A DNA stretch of 64,000 nucleotides from JBEVJC01 sp040510375 (GTDB taxonomy: Bacteria > Bacteroidota > Bacteroidia > Chitinophagales > Chitinophagaceae), in contig JBEVJC010000008.1 of the NCBI GenBank assembly GCA_040510375.1, positions 328,683 to 392,682 on the forward strand, given 5' to 3'. Positions 1 through 8,293 of the stretch are shown here, piece by piece. The position numbers and the translations under genes were made by a program. The notes beneath the pieces were generated by a model. It did not search any database and had not been told where the DNA came from. It worked only from the letters and a program-made list of their open reading frames with translations. Each line of letters begins with the position of its first letter. Position 1 is the stretch's first letter.

Positions 1-1274
1 AGGAATCCGCCACCAAGCTGGATTGCCAGCATACGGTCATTGTGAAGGATATTTTTCATCACAGATTTAAATCCGAGTGAAGCGATGATCTCGGGTAGTA
101 CGATAAAAAAATTAAAGATCCCCATATAGATGCCGATCTTATTACGGGGCAGGCTGCCACTGAGCATGGCGTATGGCATGGAGAGTATACTGCTCATGGC
201 AATACCCACTCCTGTCATACAGAGATAAAGCATATTGCCATTGGTTACCCAGCCAACGCTGATAAGTCCGATGGCACCACATAACAGGCACATTGAATGG
301 GTAACCCTCCGTCCAAGCCGGTCGGCAACCGAAGGCAGGATAAAGGCAAAGCCAAAAGTAACCACATTATAAAATGCAAGTGTAAGTCCGGCGAAGTCGG
401 CTCCCTTAGCATAAACAGGGTCCTGGTCGTTCACTCCGCCAAATACGTTTATAGCCACCGCCGTTGTATAATAAAACCACATGAGGAACAAGCCGGGCCA
501 GGTGAAGAACTGGACTACCGCTACTCTTTTCATCTGGGCCGGCATATTCTTCAGAGCCTCCATGATCTCGGAAAACCCGGAGAGAAAGGACCTTTTTTCT
601 TTCACCGCCACCTCACCCGGTGCCGGTTCGTCCGGCGGGTATTCTTTACTGGTAAATACGGTATAAAGAACGGCAGTCAGGAAAAAAAAGGCCCCGATAT
701 AAAACGAGTACCGCACATTCGGCGGGATACTTTTATCGATAGAAGTATTTGTTACACCAAATACATTTCCCATGATCCATGGAAGGGAGGATGCGATGGT
801 ACCACCCAGTCCGATCATTAGGCTTTGCATAATAAACCCACGGTTCACCTGCGAGTCGGGAAGTTTATCTGTTACAAATGCCCTGAATGGTTCCATGGCA
901 ATATTTCCTGAAGTGGACAGGATCCAGAGCAGGCCCGCAGCCATCCAGATTTCACTGCTGAACGGCATAAATAATAGTGCGGCGGAAGCAAGGATGGCAC
1001 CAATAAGGAAATATGGACGCCTTCGGCCCCATACCGGATGCCAGGTACGGTCACTCAGGTAACCGATGATGGGCTGCACAATCAGGCCGGTCAGCGGTGC
1101 TGCCAGGAACAGATAGGGCACTTCATCCGCATGGGCTCCAAGGTTCTCATAAATGCGACCCATATTGGCCCGCTGCAGATCCCAGCCAAACTGGATACCA
1201 AAGAAACCGACACTCATATTGATAATCTGGCTCAGACTTAACGCCGGACGGGAAGTAGAAAGGGTGGCTGACAT
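1..1274 (-). CDS. MFS sugar transporter, SLC45/sucrose-symporter-like (3' end off window)
   Basis: This is an inner-membrane carrier of the major facilitator superfamily, probably a proton-coupled sugar importer. It reads from an ATG at 1274 leftward and is still open at base 1, so about 424 residues are seen and the C-terminus is missing. An N-terminal GWDLQRANMGRIYENLG segment (about residues 30-46) and a loop with GYLSDRTWHPVWGRRRPY (71-88) resemble the sucrose/maltose carriers of the SLC45/GPH-like group, and hydrophobic segments follow throughout. It lies downstream of glgA and glgC on the same strand, but a strong terminator separates it from glgC, so it probably has its own promoter. 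The link to glycogen or maltose use is inference; the substrate cannot be read from sequence. Confidence 0.88.
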   Translation of the reverse strand, partial: MSATLSTSRPALSLSQIINMSVGFFGIQFGWDLQRANMGRIYENLGAHADEVPYLFLAAPLTGLIVQPIIGYLSDRTWHPVWGRRRPYFLIGAILASAALLFMPFSSEIWMAAGLLWILSTSGNIAMEPFRAFVTDKLPDSQVNRGFIMQSLMIGLGGTIASSLPWIMGNVFGVTNTSIDKSIPPNVRYSFYIGAFFFLTAVLYTVFTSKEYPPDEPAPGEVAVKEKRSFLSGFSEIMEALKNMPAQMKRVAVVQFFTWPGLFLMWFYYTTAVAINVFGGVNDQDPVYAKGADFAGLTLAFYNVVTFGFAFILPSVADRLGRRVTHSMCLLCGAIGLISVGWVTNGNMLYLCMTGVGIAMSSILSMPYAMLSGSLPRNKIGIYMGIFNFFIVLPEIIASLGFKSVMKNILHNDRMLAIQLGGGF

Positions 1275-1330
1275 AACAATCGTATTTATTTCAGGAGCGG
1301 TTCCAAGATAGTATATTATGTATTAACGAC

Positions 1331-1358
1331 ACAAAAAAAACGGACCAGGTGGTCCGTT
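1331..1358 (-). terminator. Intrinsic terminator after glgC
   Basis: Perfect 8-bp stem (1339-1346 with 1351-1358) and a 4-base loop. On the minus strand it is followed by eight T residues (1331-1338 read as A on the plus strand). It lies 63 bases past the glgC stop and ends the glgA-glgC transcript. Confidence 0.9.
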
Positions 1359-1420
1359 AAAATTTCGGTAATGGAACAAATAATGGATGGTGAATGTAAT
1401 TCGTGGATTTATTCTTTTTA

Positions 1421-2698
1421 TCAGATCACAAATCCATTCGGCAGGATGGAGCCTTTTTTAATTACAACGATCCCATCTTTTACTGTATAAAGGGGATGGT
1501 CTCCATTTTCGAGATGGGGTCCGCCATTGATCCGCACATCGTCGCCGATGCGGCAGTTTTTATCAAGAATAGCATTATTGACATAACAGCGGTTGCCAAT
1601 GCCCAGCAGCGGAATACCCTTGGAACGGTCTTCTGCAATATCACTGAGGGTTTCATAGTAGTCGCTGCCCATGATATAGGTATTGATGACCGTTGATCCA
1701 TGTCCGATCCTGGACCGGATCCCGATCACACATTTTTCGATCCTCGATGCGTTGATGATGGTGCCTTCGGCAATCACTGCTTTTTCAAATGTAGTACCGC
1801 TTACTTTTGCAGGAGGCAACATTCTCGCCCGGGTATAAATTGCATTGCTGTTATCGAAGAGGTTGAAATCCGGAAGGTCGGCGGTGAGACCAAGATTGGC
1901 TTCAAAGAAAGAATAAATATTACCGATATCAGTCCAGTAACCATCGTACTGGTAACTGGCCACCCTGCATTTGCTGATAGCCTGGGGAATGATCTCCTTA
2001 CCGAAATCAGTGGCTTCCACATAATCGTTCTGGAGATAATCAAATAATAACTGGCGGCTGAAAATATAGATACCCATGGACGCCAGGTAGGGCCTGCCCT
2101 TCAAACGCATTTCCTCTCCTGTATCACTTACCCAGTCGGCCAGCAGGTCGCGGGTTGGCTTTTCTATAAATGATGTAATCATCCCATCTTCCTGTTTCAG
2201 GATCCCGAATTCAGGAGCTTCGCGGTCGCCCACCGGAATTGTGGCCACAGAAATATCGGCACCTGTTTTTTTGTGATGGTCAAGCATGCCCTGGAAGTCC
2301 ATCTGGTACAACTGATCGCCCGAAAGTATGAGTACATATTCGCTCTCAAATGGAGCAATATGCCGGAGGCTCTGCCTCACCGCATCGGCAGTACCCTGGT
2401 ACCAGGTAGGGTTATCTGGCGTCTGCTCTGCAGCAAGGATATCTACAAATGCCGAGCTGAATGCACTGAAATGATAGGTGTTCTTGATATGCCTGTTAAG
2501 GGATGCCGAGTTAAACTGGGTGAGCACAAACATGCGGTTGATACCCGAGTTCATACAATTGGAAATGGGAATGTCTACAAGGCGGTACTTACCTGCAATT
2601 GGTACAGCGGGTTTGGAACGGCTGGCAGTCAGTGGATACAACCTCGAGCCCGCGCCACCACCAAGGATCACACTTAATATTTCTTTAGATATTGACAT
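1421..2698 (-). CDS. glgC: Glucose-1-phosphate adenylyltransferase
   Basis: This cytoplasmic enzyme makes ADP-glucose from glucose-1-phosphate and ATP, the committed step of bacterial glycogen synthesis. The 425-residue protein has the normal family length. Residues 10-30 carry the nucleotidyltransferase signature with GGGAGSRLYPLT and the following SKPAVP, then KYRLVDIPISNCMNSG. The last third is a left-handed beta-helix with hexapeptide-like repeats, as in all GlgC proteins. It is 91 bases downstream of glgA on the same strand with no terminator between them, so the two probably form a glgA-glgC operon closed by the hairpin at 1331-1358. Nothing unusual is visible. Confidence 0.97.
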   Translation of the reverse strand: MSISKEILSVILGGGAGSRLYPLTASRSKPAVPIAGKYRLVDIPISNCMNSGINRMFVLTQFNSASLNRHIKNTYHFSAFSSAFVDILAAEQTPDNPTWYQGTADAVRQSLRHIAPFESEYVLILSGDQLYQMDFQGMLDHHKKTGADISVATIPVGDREAPEFGILKQEDGMITSFIEKPTRDLLADWVSDTGEEMRLKGRPYLASMGIYIFSRQLLFDYLQNDYVEATDFGKEIIPQAISKCRVASYQYDGYWTDIGNIYSFFEANLGLTADLPDFNLFDNSNAIYTRARMLPPAKVSGTTFEKAVIAEGTIINASRIEKCVIGIRSRIGHGSTVINTYIMGSDYYETLSDIAEDRSKGIPLLGIGNRCYVNNAILDKNCRIGDDVRINGGPHLENGDHPLYTVKDGIVVIKKGSILPNGFVI

Positions 2699-2789
2699 AA
2701 GACAAACAAAGTTTTATTGGTAACGCGTAAAAGTTACGCCAGTATTGTGATAGAAAATGCAACGCGAAAAAATTATTGGAAAGGCTGAA

Positions 2790-4214
2790 TTATTTTTTTA
2801 GCTCCCTGTAAATATCTATATACTGTTGTGCCGAAGAATCCCAGGAGTGATCAATAGACATCATGTGCTCCCGCATCCACTGGTGCAGATCAGGACGATT
2901 ATTATACAGATCAATGGCACGGCCAACAGAATAAGTGATATCACCTACTGATGCCTGATCAAAACGGATACCAAACCCCTGCGGATCGCCAAAATCGGTG
3001 ATGGTATCCCTCAGTCCGCCCACGCTGCGGACCATCGGCACAGTGCCATAGCGCAATGCATACATCTGGTTCAGTCCGCAGGGTTCAACCCGGCTGGGCA
3101 TCAAAAGAAAATCCGAACCCGCGTAAATCATATGACTGAGTGGTTCACTGTACCCGATATAGGAATTAAAATAACCACCGAACTGTGTCTTCATATGATC
3201 CAGCTGTTCTTCCAGAAGAGGATCACCTGAACCCAGGACCAGGAAATTTGCCTTCCCGTGATGCTGGTAAATGGATTGGCTGATGGCTTCGGGTAAAAGA
3301 TCGGCGGCCTTCTCTCCCACCAGCCTTCCGATAAACGATACCAGTGGTTTGTCGGCATCGAGACCAAACTGGGCGCAGACCTCTTTTTTATTTTTCTTCT
3401 TCCCTTTTTCAACCAGCTCCTTATCATAGTTGCGGCTAAGGAAACTGTCTGTCATCGGATCCCATACTTCTGTATCAATTCCGTTAAGGATGCCAGTACT
3501 CTTTCCAGTTTCATATTGGAACAGGTTTTCAAGTCCATTGGCCGATTGTTTCAATTCCTCCATATAACTGCGGCTGACCGTAGTTACCTTCCAGGCACAT
3601 TTCACAGCAGAAGCCATCGGGTTAATAGTATTGTTCCAGTCCAGCATCCCCCAGTTCCAGCTATCATAGGCTGGAATCAGGTAATACCTGTCCCATCCGA
3701 TCCATCCCTGGTATTCGCCATTATGAACAGTAAAAACAGTAGGCACGTCGCGCAACTGATGCTGGAACGCATAACTGTATTTTGCCATGAAGGGAATCAG
3801 GCCGGTATGATGATCATGGCAATGGATCACATCGGGTTTATGCTGCCACCTGCTGATCCAGTCGCAGACCGCAATCTGGAAGGCCAGGAAACGTTCGGTA
3901 TCGTCATCGTAGCCGTAGATTTTTTCGCGGTCAGTCAGTCCGTTGATATCCACCAGGTACAGGTCGAACCCGAGTTCATTTGTCTTTTCCCTGATTACAC
4001 TGTAATGGAACCAGTGCGAACCGATCTGCTGTCCGCCTTCATGAACCAGTTCCCACTGATGATTATACAGGAATTTGGTGCGGTACATAGGCATCACCAC
4101 CTTGGCCATATGACCAAGTTCCACCTGGTATTTAGGCAGGGCGCCTACTACATCACCAAGACCACCGGCCTTGGCTACGGGATAACATTCGGCTGCTACA
4201 TGTACTATTTCCAT
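2790..4214 (-). CDS. glgA: Glycogen synthase (ADP-glucose type, GT5)
   Basis: This enzyme extends alpha-1,4-glucan chains from ADP-glucose in the cytoplasm. It is 474 residues, the normal length for bacterial GlgA, with both GT-B domains. The N-terminal domain has the ADP-glucose-binding motif KAGGLGDVVGALP at about residues 15-27. The C-terminal domain has SFIGRLVGEKAADLL and the GT5/GT4 acceptor region with MPSRVEPCGLNQMYALRYGTVP. It is the first gene of the glgA-glgC pair and is transcribed divergently from the sugar permease at 4376. Unlike the starch-synthase-like protein at 11178-11993, it has all the expected catalytic landmarks. Confidence 0.96.
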   Translation of the reverse strand: MEIVHVAAECYPVAKAGGLGDVVGALPKYQVELGHMAKVVMPMYRTKFLYNHQWELVHEGGQQIGSHWFHYSVIREKTNELGFDLYLVDINGLTDREKIYGYDDDTERFLAFQIAVCDWISRWQHKPDVIHCHDHHTGLIPFMAKYSYAFQHQLRDVPTVFTVHNGEYQGWIGWDRYYLIPAYDSWNWGMLDWNNTINPMASAVKCAWKVTTVSRSYMEELKQSANGLENLFQYETGKSTGILNGIDTEVWDPMTDSFLSRNYDKELVEKGKKKNKKEVCAQFGLDADKPLVSFIGRLVGEKAADLLPEAISQSIYQHHGKANFLVLGSGDPLLEEQLDHMKTQFGGYFNSYIGYSEPLSHMIYAGSDFLLMPSRVEPCGLNQMYALRYGTVPMVRSVGGLRDTITDFGDPQGFGIRFDQASVGDITYSVGRAIDLYNNRPDLHQWMREHMMSIDHSWDSSAQQYIDIYRELKK

Positions 4215-4323
4215 TTATCAAATTTAATGGTTCCGGTGTTTTTACGGAAAGCTGTTTTTGGGGAGTTCTACGTTACCTCTCCGGCACCTGCACTCAGGAA
4301 AGCTCAAATAAACTTTTTCCCTG

Positions 4324-4343
4324 TTGGATTTCTTTATACTTTG
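4324..4343 (+). promoter_or_regulatory. Possible promoter for the sugar permease
   Basis: TTG at 4324-4326 and TATACTTTG at 4335-4343 lie 33 bases upstream of the ATG at 4376. This is a near match to the Bacteroidota -7 consensus (one extra base in the spacer), and the TTG is closer than usual. It is weak but is the best candidate in the glgA/permease divergent region. Confidence 0.35.
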
Positions 4344-4375
4344 GGGGCCTTTATAATTTAAAATTCACACTTGCT

Positions 4376-5878
4376 ATGAACCAGGAAACGAAATGGTCAC
4401 AATTCGGTACATTGATCACTGTATTTTTTTTCTGGGGTTTTGTTGCTGCCAGCAATGATATCCTCATCCCGGTTTTCAAAGAAAGCCTTCACCTGTCGCA
4501 GGCACAGAGCCAGTTGGTTTCCTTCGCATTTTATGTTGCTTATACCGTTGGTTCAATTATTTATTTCGTCATCGGCCGCGCCCGTGGCGAAGACATCCTC
4601 AACCGTCTTGGATATAAAAACGGGATCTCTCTCGGACTGATCATTTCAGCCCTTGGTACTTTATTATTCTATCCCGCAGCACAACAGGAATCATTTCCGT
4701 TATTCATTAGTGGGTTGTTTGTGGTAGGACTTGGTTTCTCCCTCCAGCAAACCGCAGCAAATACACTTGCCGTAATCATGGGTGATCCCAAAACAGGATC
4801 ACAAAGGCTGAGCCTTGCCGGTGGTATCAATAATTTCGGCACCACCATCGGACCACTTATTGTGAGTATCGCTATTTTCGGTTCGGTGTCGGGCGCTACA
4901 AGTAAGGCAGATATCCAGAGTATCAAAACTCCCTACCTTATCCTGGGACTTGCCTTCCTGATAGTTGCTATCATTTTCAAAATCTCCAAAGTCCCCAATA
5001 AAATCCCGTTGAATGAATCAGAGACACCTGCCCAACCGGAAGCAGGAACAGGTGAAGATTCGGCTTTATTAAAAAAGAAAGACCTTCTTTCACCTTTAAA
5101 GGTGGATCGCAGCAGTCCATTAAAATATCCCCAGCTTGTTTTCGGAATGGTGGCCATCTTCCTGTATGTAGGTGTTGAAGTAAGCACCGCTTCCAACCTT
5201 CCTGAATTCATGAAACAACACCTGAATACGCCCACCGAACAGATTGCACCCTATGTTTCACTGTACTGGGCCAGCCTGATGATCGGAAGATGGACCGCCT
5301 CCATTGGGGCATTCAATATCAGCATGGGATTAAAAAATATTCTCCGTTTTCTTATGCCCTATATCGCTTTCGGGGTATTCATTGCAGTTAACAAGATCGC
5401 CAATCACGACGTTACTCCGTTTTACGTGTATGCAGTGATCATCCTTGCAATCATCGCCGGCGATATGCTGAGTAAAGGCAATCCGGCCCGCCAGTTATTT
5501 ATTTTCAGTTCAATGGGTGTTATTGCACTTATTGTTGGAATGCTGGCCGACGGTATGGTGAGTGTTTATGCATTTATCAGTGTGGGACTTTGCTGCTCAA
5601 TTCTCTGGCCGGCTATTTATACATTGGCTATCGCCGGTCTGGGCAAGAATACCAACGAAGGCGGCAGCTTCCTGATCATGATGATCATGGGTGGTGGATT
5701 CATCAGCGTGGCCCAGGGTCTGATTGCTTCCAATAATATACTGGGTATCCAGTATTCATATATCATCGGTGTTTTGTGTTTTGCCTACCTTGCTTTTTAT
5801 GCATTGAAGGTGAAAAATATCTTAAAGTCACAAGGTATCGACTACGACCAGAAAGTAAGCGCCAAAGCAGCTCACTAA
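4376..5878 (+). CDS. FHS-family sugar:proton MFS permease (FucP/GluP-like)
   Basis: This is an inner-membrane sugar symporter of about 500 residues with roughly 12 hydrophobic segments. The N-terminus, with FFFWGFVAASNDILIPVFK (about 18-36), resembles L-fucose and glucose/galactose permeases of the FHS family. A hydrophilic central loop (about 205-250, rich in E, P and K) separates the two six-helix halves, as is typical of MFS proteins. A ROK-family sugar kinase follows 66 bases downstream on the same strand, but a strong terminator lies between them. The pairing suggests import and phosphorylation of glucose or another hexose; the exact sugar is inference. Confidence 0.92.
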   Translation: MNQETKWSQFGTLITVFFFWGFVAASNDILIPVFKESLHLSQAQSQLVSFAFYVAYTVGSIIYFVIGRARGEDILNRLGYKNGISLGLIISALGTLLFYPAAQQESFPLFISGLFVVGLGFSLQQTAANTLAVIMGDPKTGSQRLSLAGGINNFGTTIGPLIVSIAIFGSVSGATSKADIQSIKTPYLILGLAFLIVAIIFKISKVPNKIPLNESETPAQPEAGTGEDSALLKKKDLLSPLKVDRSSPLKYPQLVFGMVAIFLYVGVEVSTASNLPEFMKQHLNTPTEQIAPYVSLYWASLMIGRWTASIGAFNISMGLKNILRFLMPYIAFGVFIAVNKIANHDVTPFYVYAVIILAIIAGDMLSKGNPARQLFIFSSMGVIALIVGMLADGMVSVYAFISVGLCCSILWPAIYTLAIAGLGKNTNEGGSFLIMMIMGGGFISVAQGLIASNNILGIQYSYIIGVLCFAYLAFYALKVKNILKSQGIDYDQKVSAKAAH

Positions 5879-5900
5879 TAATAAATTCCTTCGTACTTTT

Positions 5901-5926
5901 AAGCCCCGTTGTCCGCAACGGGGCTT
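5901..5926 (+). terminator. Terminator hairpin after the sugar permease
   Basis: Perfect 11-bp GC-rich stem (5901-5911 with 5916-5926) and a TCCG loop, 22 bases after the permease stop. It ends in TT and is followed by AATTATAAAA, so the U-tract is poor and some read-through into the kinase is possible. An in-frame TTG at 5909 lies inside the stem and is not a credible start. Confidence 0.8.
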
Positions 5927-5944
5927 AATTATAAAATACATTTC

Positions 5945-6916
5945 ATGGCTACACAGACATCGACTCCCCAACCACTCGCAATAGGAATAGATTTAGGCGG
6001 AACAGGAACCAAATTCGGGATTGTTGACCGCGATGCCAACGTGCTTTTCTCCGGAGAAATATCTACAAAAAAACATGCTGAGGTTTCCACCTTTATCGAT
6101 GAATTATATGTAGCACTTTCAGAACTGATAACCAAGGCCGGCGGGATCGGCAGGATGAAGGGAATTGGCATTGGCGCACCCAATGGCAATTATTATACAG
6201 GTACTATTGAATATGCACCCAACCTGCCCTGGAAGGGAATCATCCCACTTGCAAAACTTATTGAAAATAAATTCAAACTTCCGGTAACACTGACCAATGA
6301 TGCCAATGCAGCAGCCATCGGTGAAATGATGTATGGCGCTGCCAAGGGGATGCGTGATTTCATTATGATTACCCTGGGTACCGGAGTAGGCAGCGGCATT
6401 GTTGCAAACGGCCAGCTTATATATGGGCATGATGGTTTCGCAGGTGAACTGGGACATACCATTATCATCCCCGACGGTCGTATGCATCCGGGTACCGGCA
6501 AAAAAGGTTCACTTGAAAGTTATGCATCAGCAACGGGAGTACGTTATACTGCACTTGAACTGCTGAGGGAGTCGGATGTCAAATCAGTGATGCGCGATAT
6601 TCCGGAAGAGGAACTTGATTCCAAAAAAGTTTATGAAGCAGCTATCGCAGGTGATGATCTGGCCCATCATGTATACGATTTTACAGGCAGGATCCTGGGA
6701 CTGGCATTAGCCAATGCCGTGATGTTCTCCAGTCCGGAAGCAATTATATTATTCGGCGGACTGACAAAGGCCGGAGATCTTATCCTGAAACCAACAAGGG
6801 AACATATGGAGGCCAACCTGATCCAGGTATTCCAGAATAAAGTAAAAATCCTGATCAGCCATCTTCGTGAATCAGATGCAGCCATCCTTGGTGCGAGCGC
6901 ACTGGTTTGGGAATAA
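5945..6916 (+). CDS. ROK-family sugar kinase (glucokinase-like), zinc-site cysteines absent
   Basis: This is a cytoplasmic ATP-dependent hexose kinase, probably a glucokinase, of 323 residues from the ATG at 5945. The phosphate-binding motif GIDLGGTGTKFG is at 14-25, the catalytic Asp at 119 in TNDANAAAIGE, and the GTGVGSGIV phosphate loop follows at about 145-153. GELGH at 167-171 supplies the usual His. The stretch that normally holds the CxCGxxGC zinc ligands reads HPGTGKKGS at 181-189 and has no cysteine. The ATG at 5945 is preferred because the only upstream alternative lies inside a terminator hairpin. Its position after the sugar permease supports a role in hexose entry into metabolism. 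Confidence 0.88.
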   Translation: MATQTSTPQPLAIGIDLGGTGTKFGIVDRDANVLFSGEISTKKHAEVSTFIDELYVALSELITKAGGIGRMKGIGIGAPNGNYYTGTIEYAPNLPWKGIIPLAKLIENKFKLPVTLTNDANAAAIGEMMYGAAKGMRDFIMITLGTGVGSGIVANGQLIYGHDGFAGELGHTIIIPDGRMHPGTGKKGSLESYASATGVRYTALELLRESDVKSVMRDIPEEELDSKKVYEAAIAGDDLAHHVYDFTGRILGLALANAVMFSSPEAIILFGGLTKAGDLILKPTREHMEANLIQVFQNKVKILISHLRESDAAILGASALVWE

Positions 6917-6921
6917 AAGGC

Positions 6922-7692
6922 TTAACCTGCCTGGCGTTGCCGCATGGTCTCATATAAAACCATACCTGTTGCCACAGATACATTGAGCGACTCGAAATCG
7001 CCTGTCATCGGAATCCGTAATGATTCATCACAGACCTTCAGGAGGGCTGGATAAATTCCTTTGTCCTCACTGCCCATTACGATTGCAACCGGTTCGGTAA
7101 ACGCAAATTCACCGATCGATTTTTCTGCTGTCATTTCAGTGGCTACTACTTTTATTCCGTTCATATGCAGGTCATCCACCGCCTTCATCAGGCTATTGAC
7201 CCTGCATACAGCAATTTTTTCCAGTGCCCCTGCAGAAGTAAGCAATGCTTCTTCGTTCAGCGCACCAACCCCTTTATCGGGTATAATAAGTGCGTGAACG
7301 CCGCAACAGTAGGCTGTCCTGGCGATTCCTCCAATATTCCGGATATCTGTAATGCCATCCAGTATAAGGAACAACGGGGTCTCTCCCTGGTCAGTCACAA
7401 AGGAGATCATTTGCTGAAGGTCCTGATAGATCACTTTTGCAATCTGTGCCACACATCCTTCATGATCCGTTACATTGAATCCATTAATCTTGGCAATGGG
7501 CACATAGTTGAGCGGAACACCAGCCTTTGCAGCCAGGCGTTTTATTTCCTGTACATCATTTCCAATGGCCTTGCCATCCAGGTAAATCCGGTCCAGCGCC
7601 ACTCCTTCATTAAGGGCATTGATCACATTCTGGCGACCGATCACCAGTGTATTTTTTTTTGGTCGTTGCGGAGAACGAAAATTCCTTATCAT
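6922..7692 (-). CDS. rlmB: 23S rRNA 2'-O-ribose methyltransferase, SpoU/TrmH family
   Basis: This is a SPOUT-fold RNA methyltransferase using S-adenosylmethionine, probably acting on G2251 of 23S rRNA. The 256-residue protein begins with a small substrate-binding domain (VIGRQNVINAL, about 18-28, then LDGKAIG). The trefoil-knot domain has the three SpoU motifs: IRNIGGIARTAYCCG in the middle, IVMGSEDKGIYP near 208, and SLNVSVATGMVLYE near the C-terminus. Its ATG overlaps the stop codon of the upstream Nudix gene by four bases (ATGA), so translation is probably coupled. It is convergent with the ROK kinase, with five bases between the stops. Other TrmH-family targets are possible, but RlmB fits best. 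Confidence 0.9.
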   Translation of the reverse strand: MIRNFRSPQRPKKNTLVIGRQNVINALNEGVALDRIYLDGKAIGNDVQEIKRLAAKAGVPLNYVPIAKINGFNVTDHEGCVAQIAKVIYQDLQQMISFVTDQGETPLFLILDGITDIRNIGGIARTAYCCGVHALIIPDKGVGALNEEALLTSAGALEKIAVCRVNSLMKAVDDLHMNGIKVVATEMTAEKSIGEFAFTEPVAIVMGSEDKGIYPALLKVCDESLRIPMTGDFESLNVSVATGMVLYETMRQRQAG

Positions 7693-8231
7693 AACATTGA
7701 TTTGACTTTGAGAAGGGCGGTTACTGACAGGGCATCCGTTATCAGTCCGTCCTCCACCATTTTAAACACTTCAATCAGCGGCAGCTTTTTTACCTGCAGC
7801 TGTTCCGTTTCTTCCGGTTCTGCCTCCTGCTGTTTCAGCCCCCGGGCAATATACACATAGGCCAGTTCGTCGGAAACTGAATTGGAAAGATACAGCTTAA
7901 GCACCTCTGTCCATTCCTCCGCTACCAGGCCGGTTTCTTCAAGCAATTCTCGTTTGGCAGAATCTAAGGGATTGGTTCCTTCAGGTGAACCACCTTCCGG
8001 AATCTCCCAGCTATACTGACCGATGGTGAACCGGTATTGTCCCACCAGCCAGGTATTACCGTCTTCATCAATGGGTACGATACCGATTGCCAGGTTTTTG
8101 AAATGGACCTTCCCATAAATCCCTGGATTACCTGCAGGATTGATCACTTCATGATGTTCCACACGGATCCAGTTATTATCGTACACTTCTTTTGTTGAAG
8201 TAATCTTCCAGGGATTTTGTTCTTCGTTCAT
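7689..8231 (-). CDS. Nudix hydrolase, ADP-ribose/ADP-sugar pyrophosphatase-like
   Basis: This 180-residue cytoplasmic Nudix protein probably hydrolyses ADP-ribose or another ADP-sugar. The Nudix box lies around residues 80-105 with GGSPEGTNPLDSAKRELLEE followed by TGL. The catalytic REL and EETG parts are intact, but the first Glu of the consensus GX5E is replaced by Thr. The ATG at 8231 is followed by a normal N-terminal strand region (WKITSTKEVYDNNWIRVE). The gene overlaps rlmB by four bases and starts only 8 bases after the metK terminator stem, with no obvious promoter between them. It may therefore depend on read-through from metK. Confidence 0.85.
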   Translation of the reverse strand: MNEEQNPWKITSTKEVYDNNWIRVEHHEVINPAGNPGIYGKVHFKNLAIGIVPIDEDGNTWLVGQYRFTIGQYSWEIPEGGSPEGTNPLDSAKRELLEETGLVAEEWTEVLKLYLSNSVSDELAYVYIARGLKQQEAEPEETEQLQVKKLPLIEVFKMVEDGLITDALSVTALLKVKSML

Positions 8232-8238
8232 CTGATAA

Positions 8239-8279
8239 AAATAAAAGATCCCGTCTCAACCTGGGTCGGGACGGGATCC
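8239..8279 (-). terminator. Intrinsic terminator after metK
   Basis: Nine-bp stem (8248-8256 with 8271-8279) and a 14-base loop. On the minus strand it is followed by TTTTATTTTT. It lies between the metK stop (8294) and the Nudix start (8231). Confidence 0.85.
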
Positions 8280-8293
8280 ATCAGTTTATTAAA

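Noticed and set aside
4219..4226. TAAATTTG box on the minus strand upstream of glgA
   Set aside because: An exact TAnnTTTG match, but only five bases before the ATG and without a -33 element, so it would give a leaderless transcript; judged chance.
3516..4361. Plus-strand frame of 281 codons opposite glgA
   Set aside because: Shadow of glgA; the glycogen synthase motifs are all on the minus strand.
5909..5944. Upstream TTG start for the ROK kinase
   Set aside because: It lies inside the permease terminator stem and adds residues with no family character.
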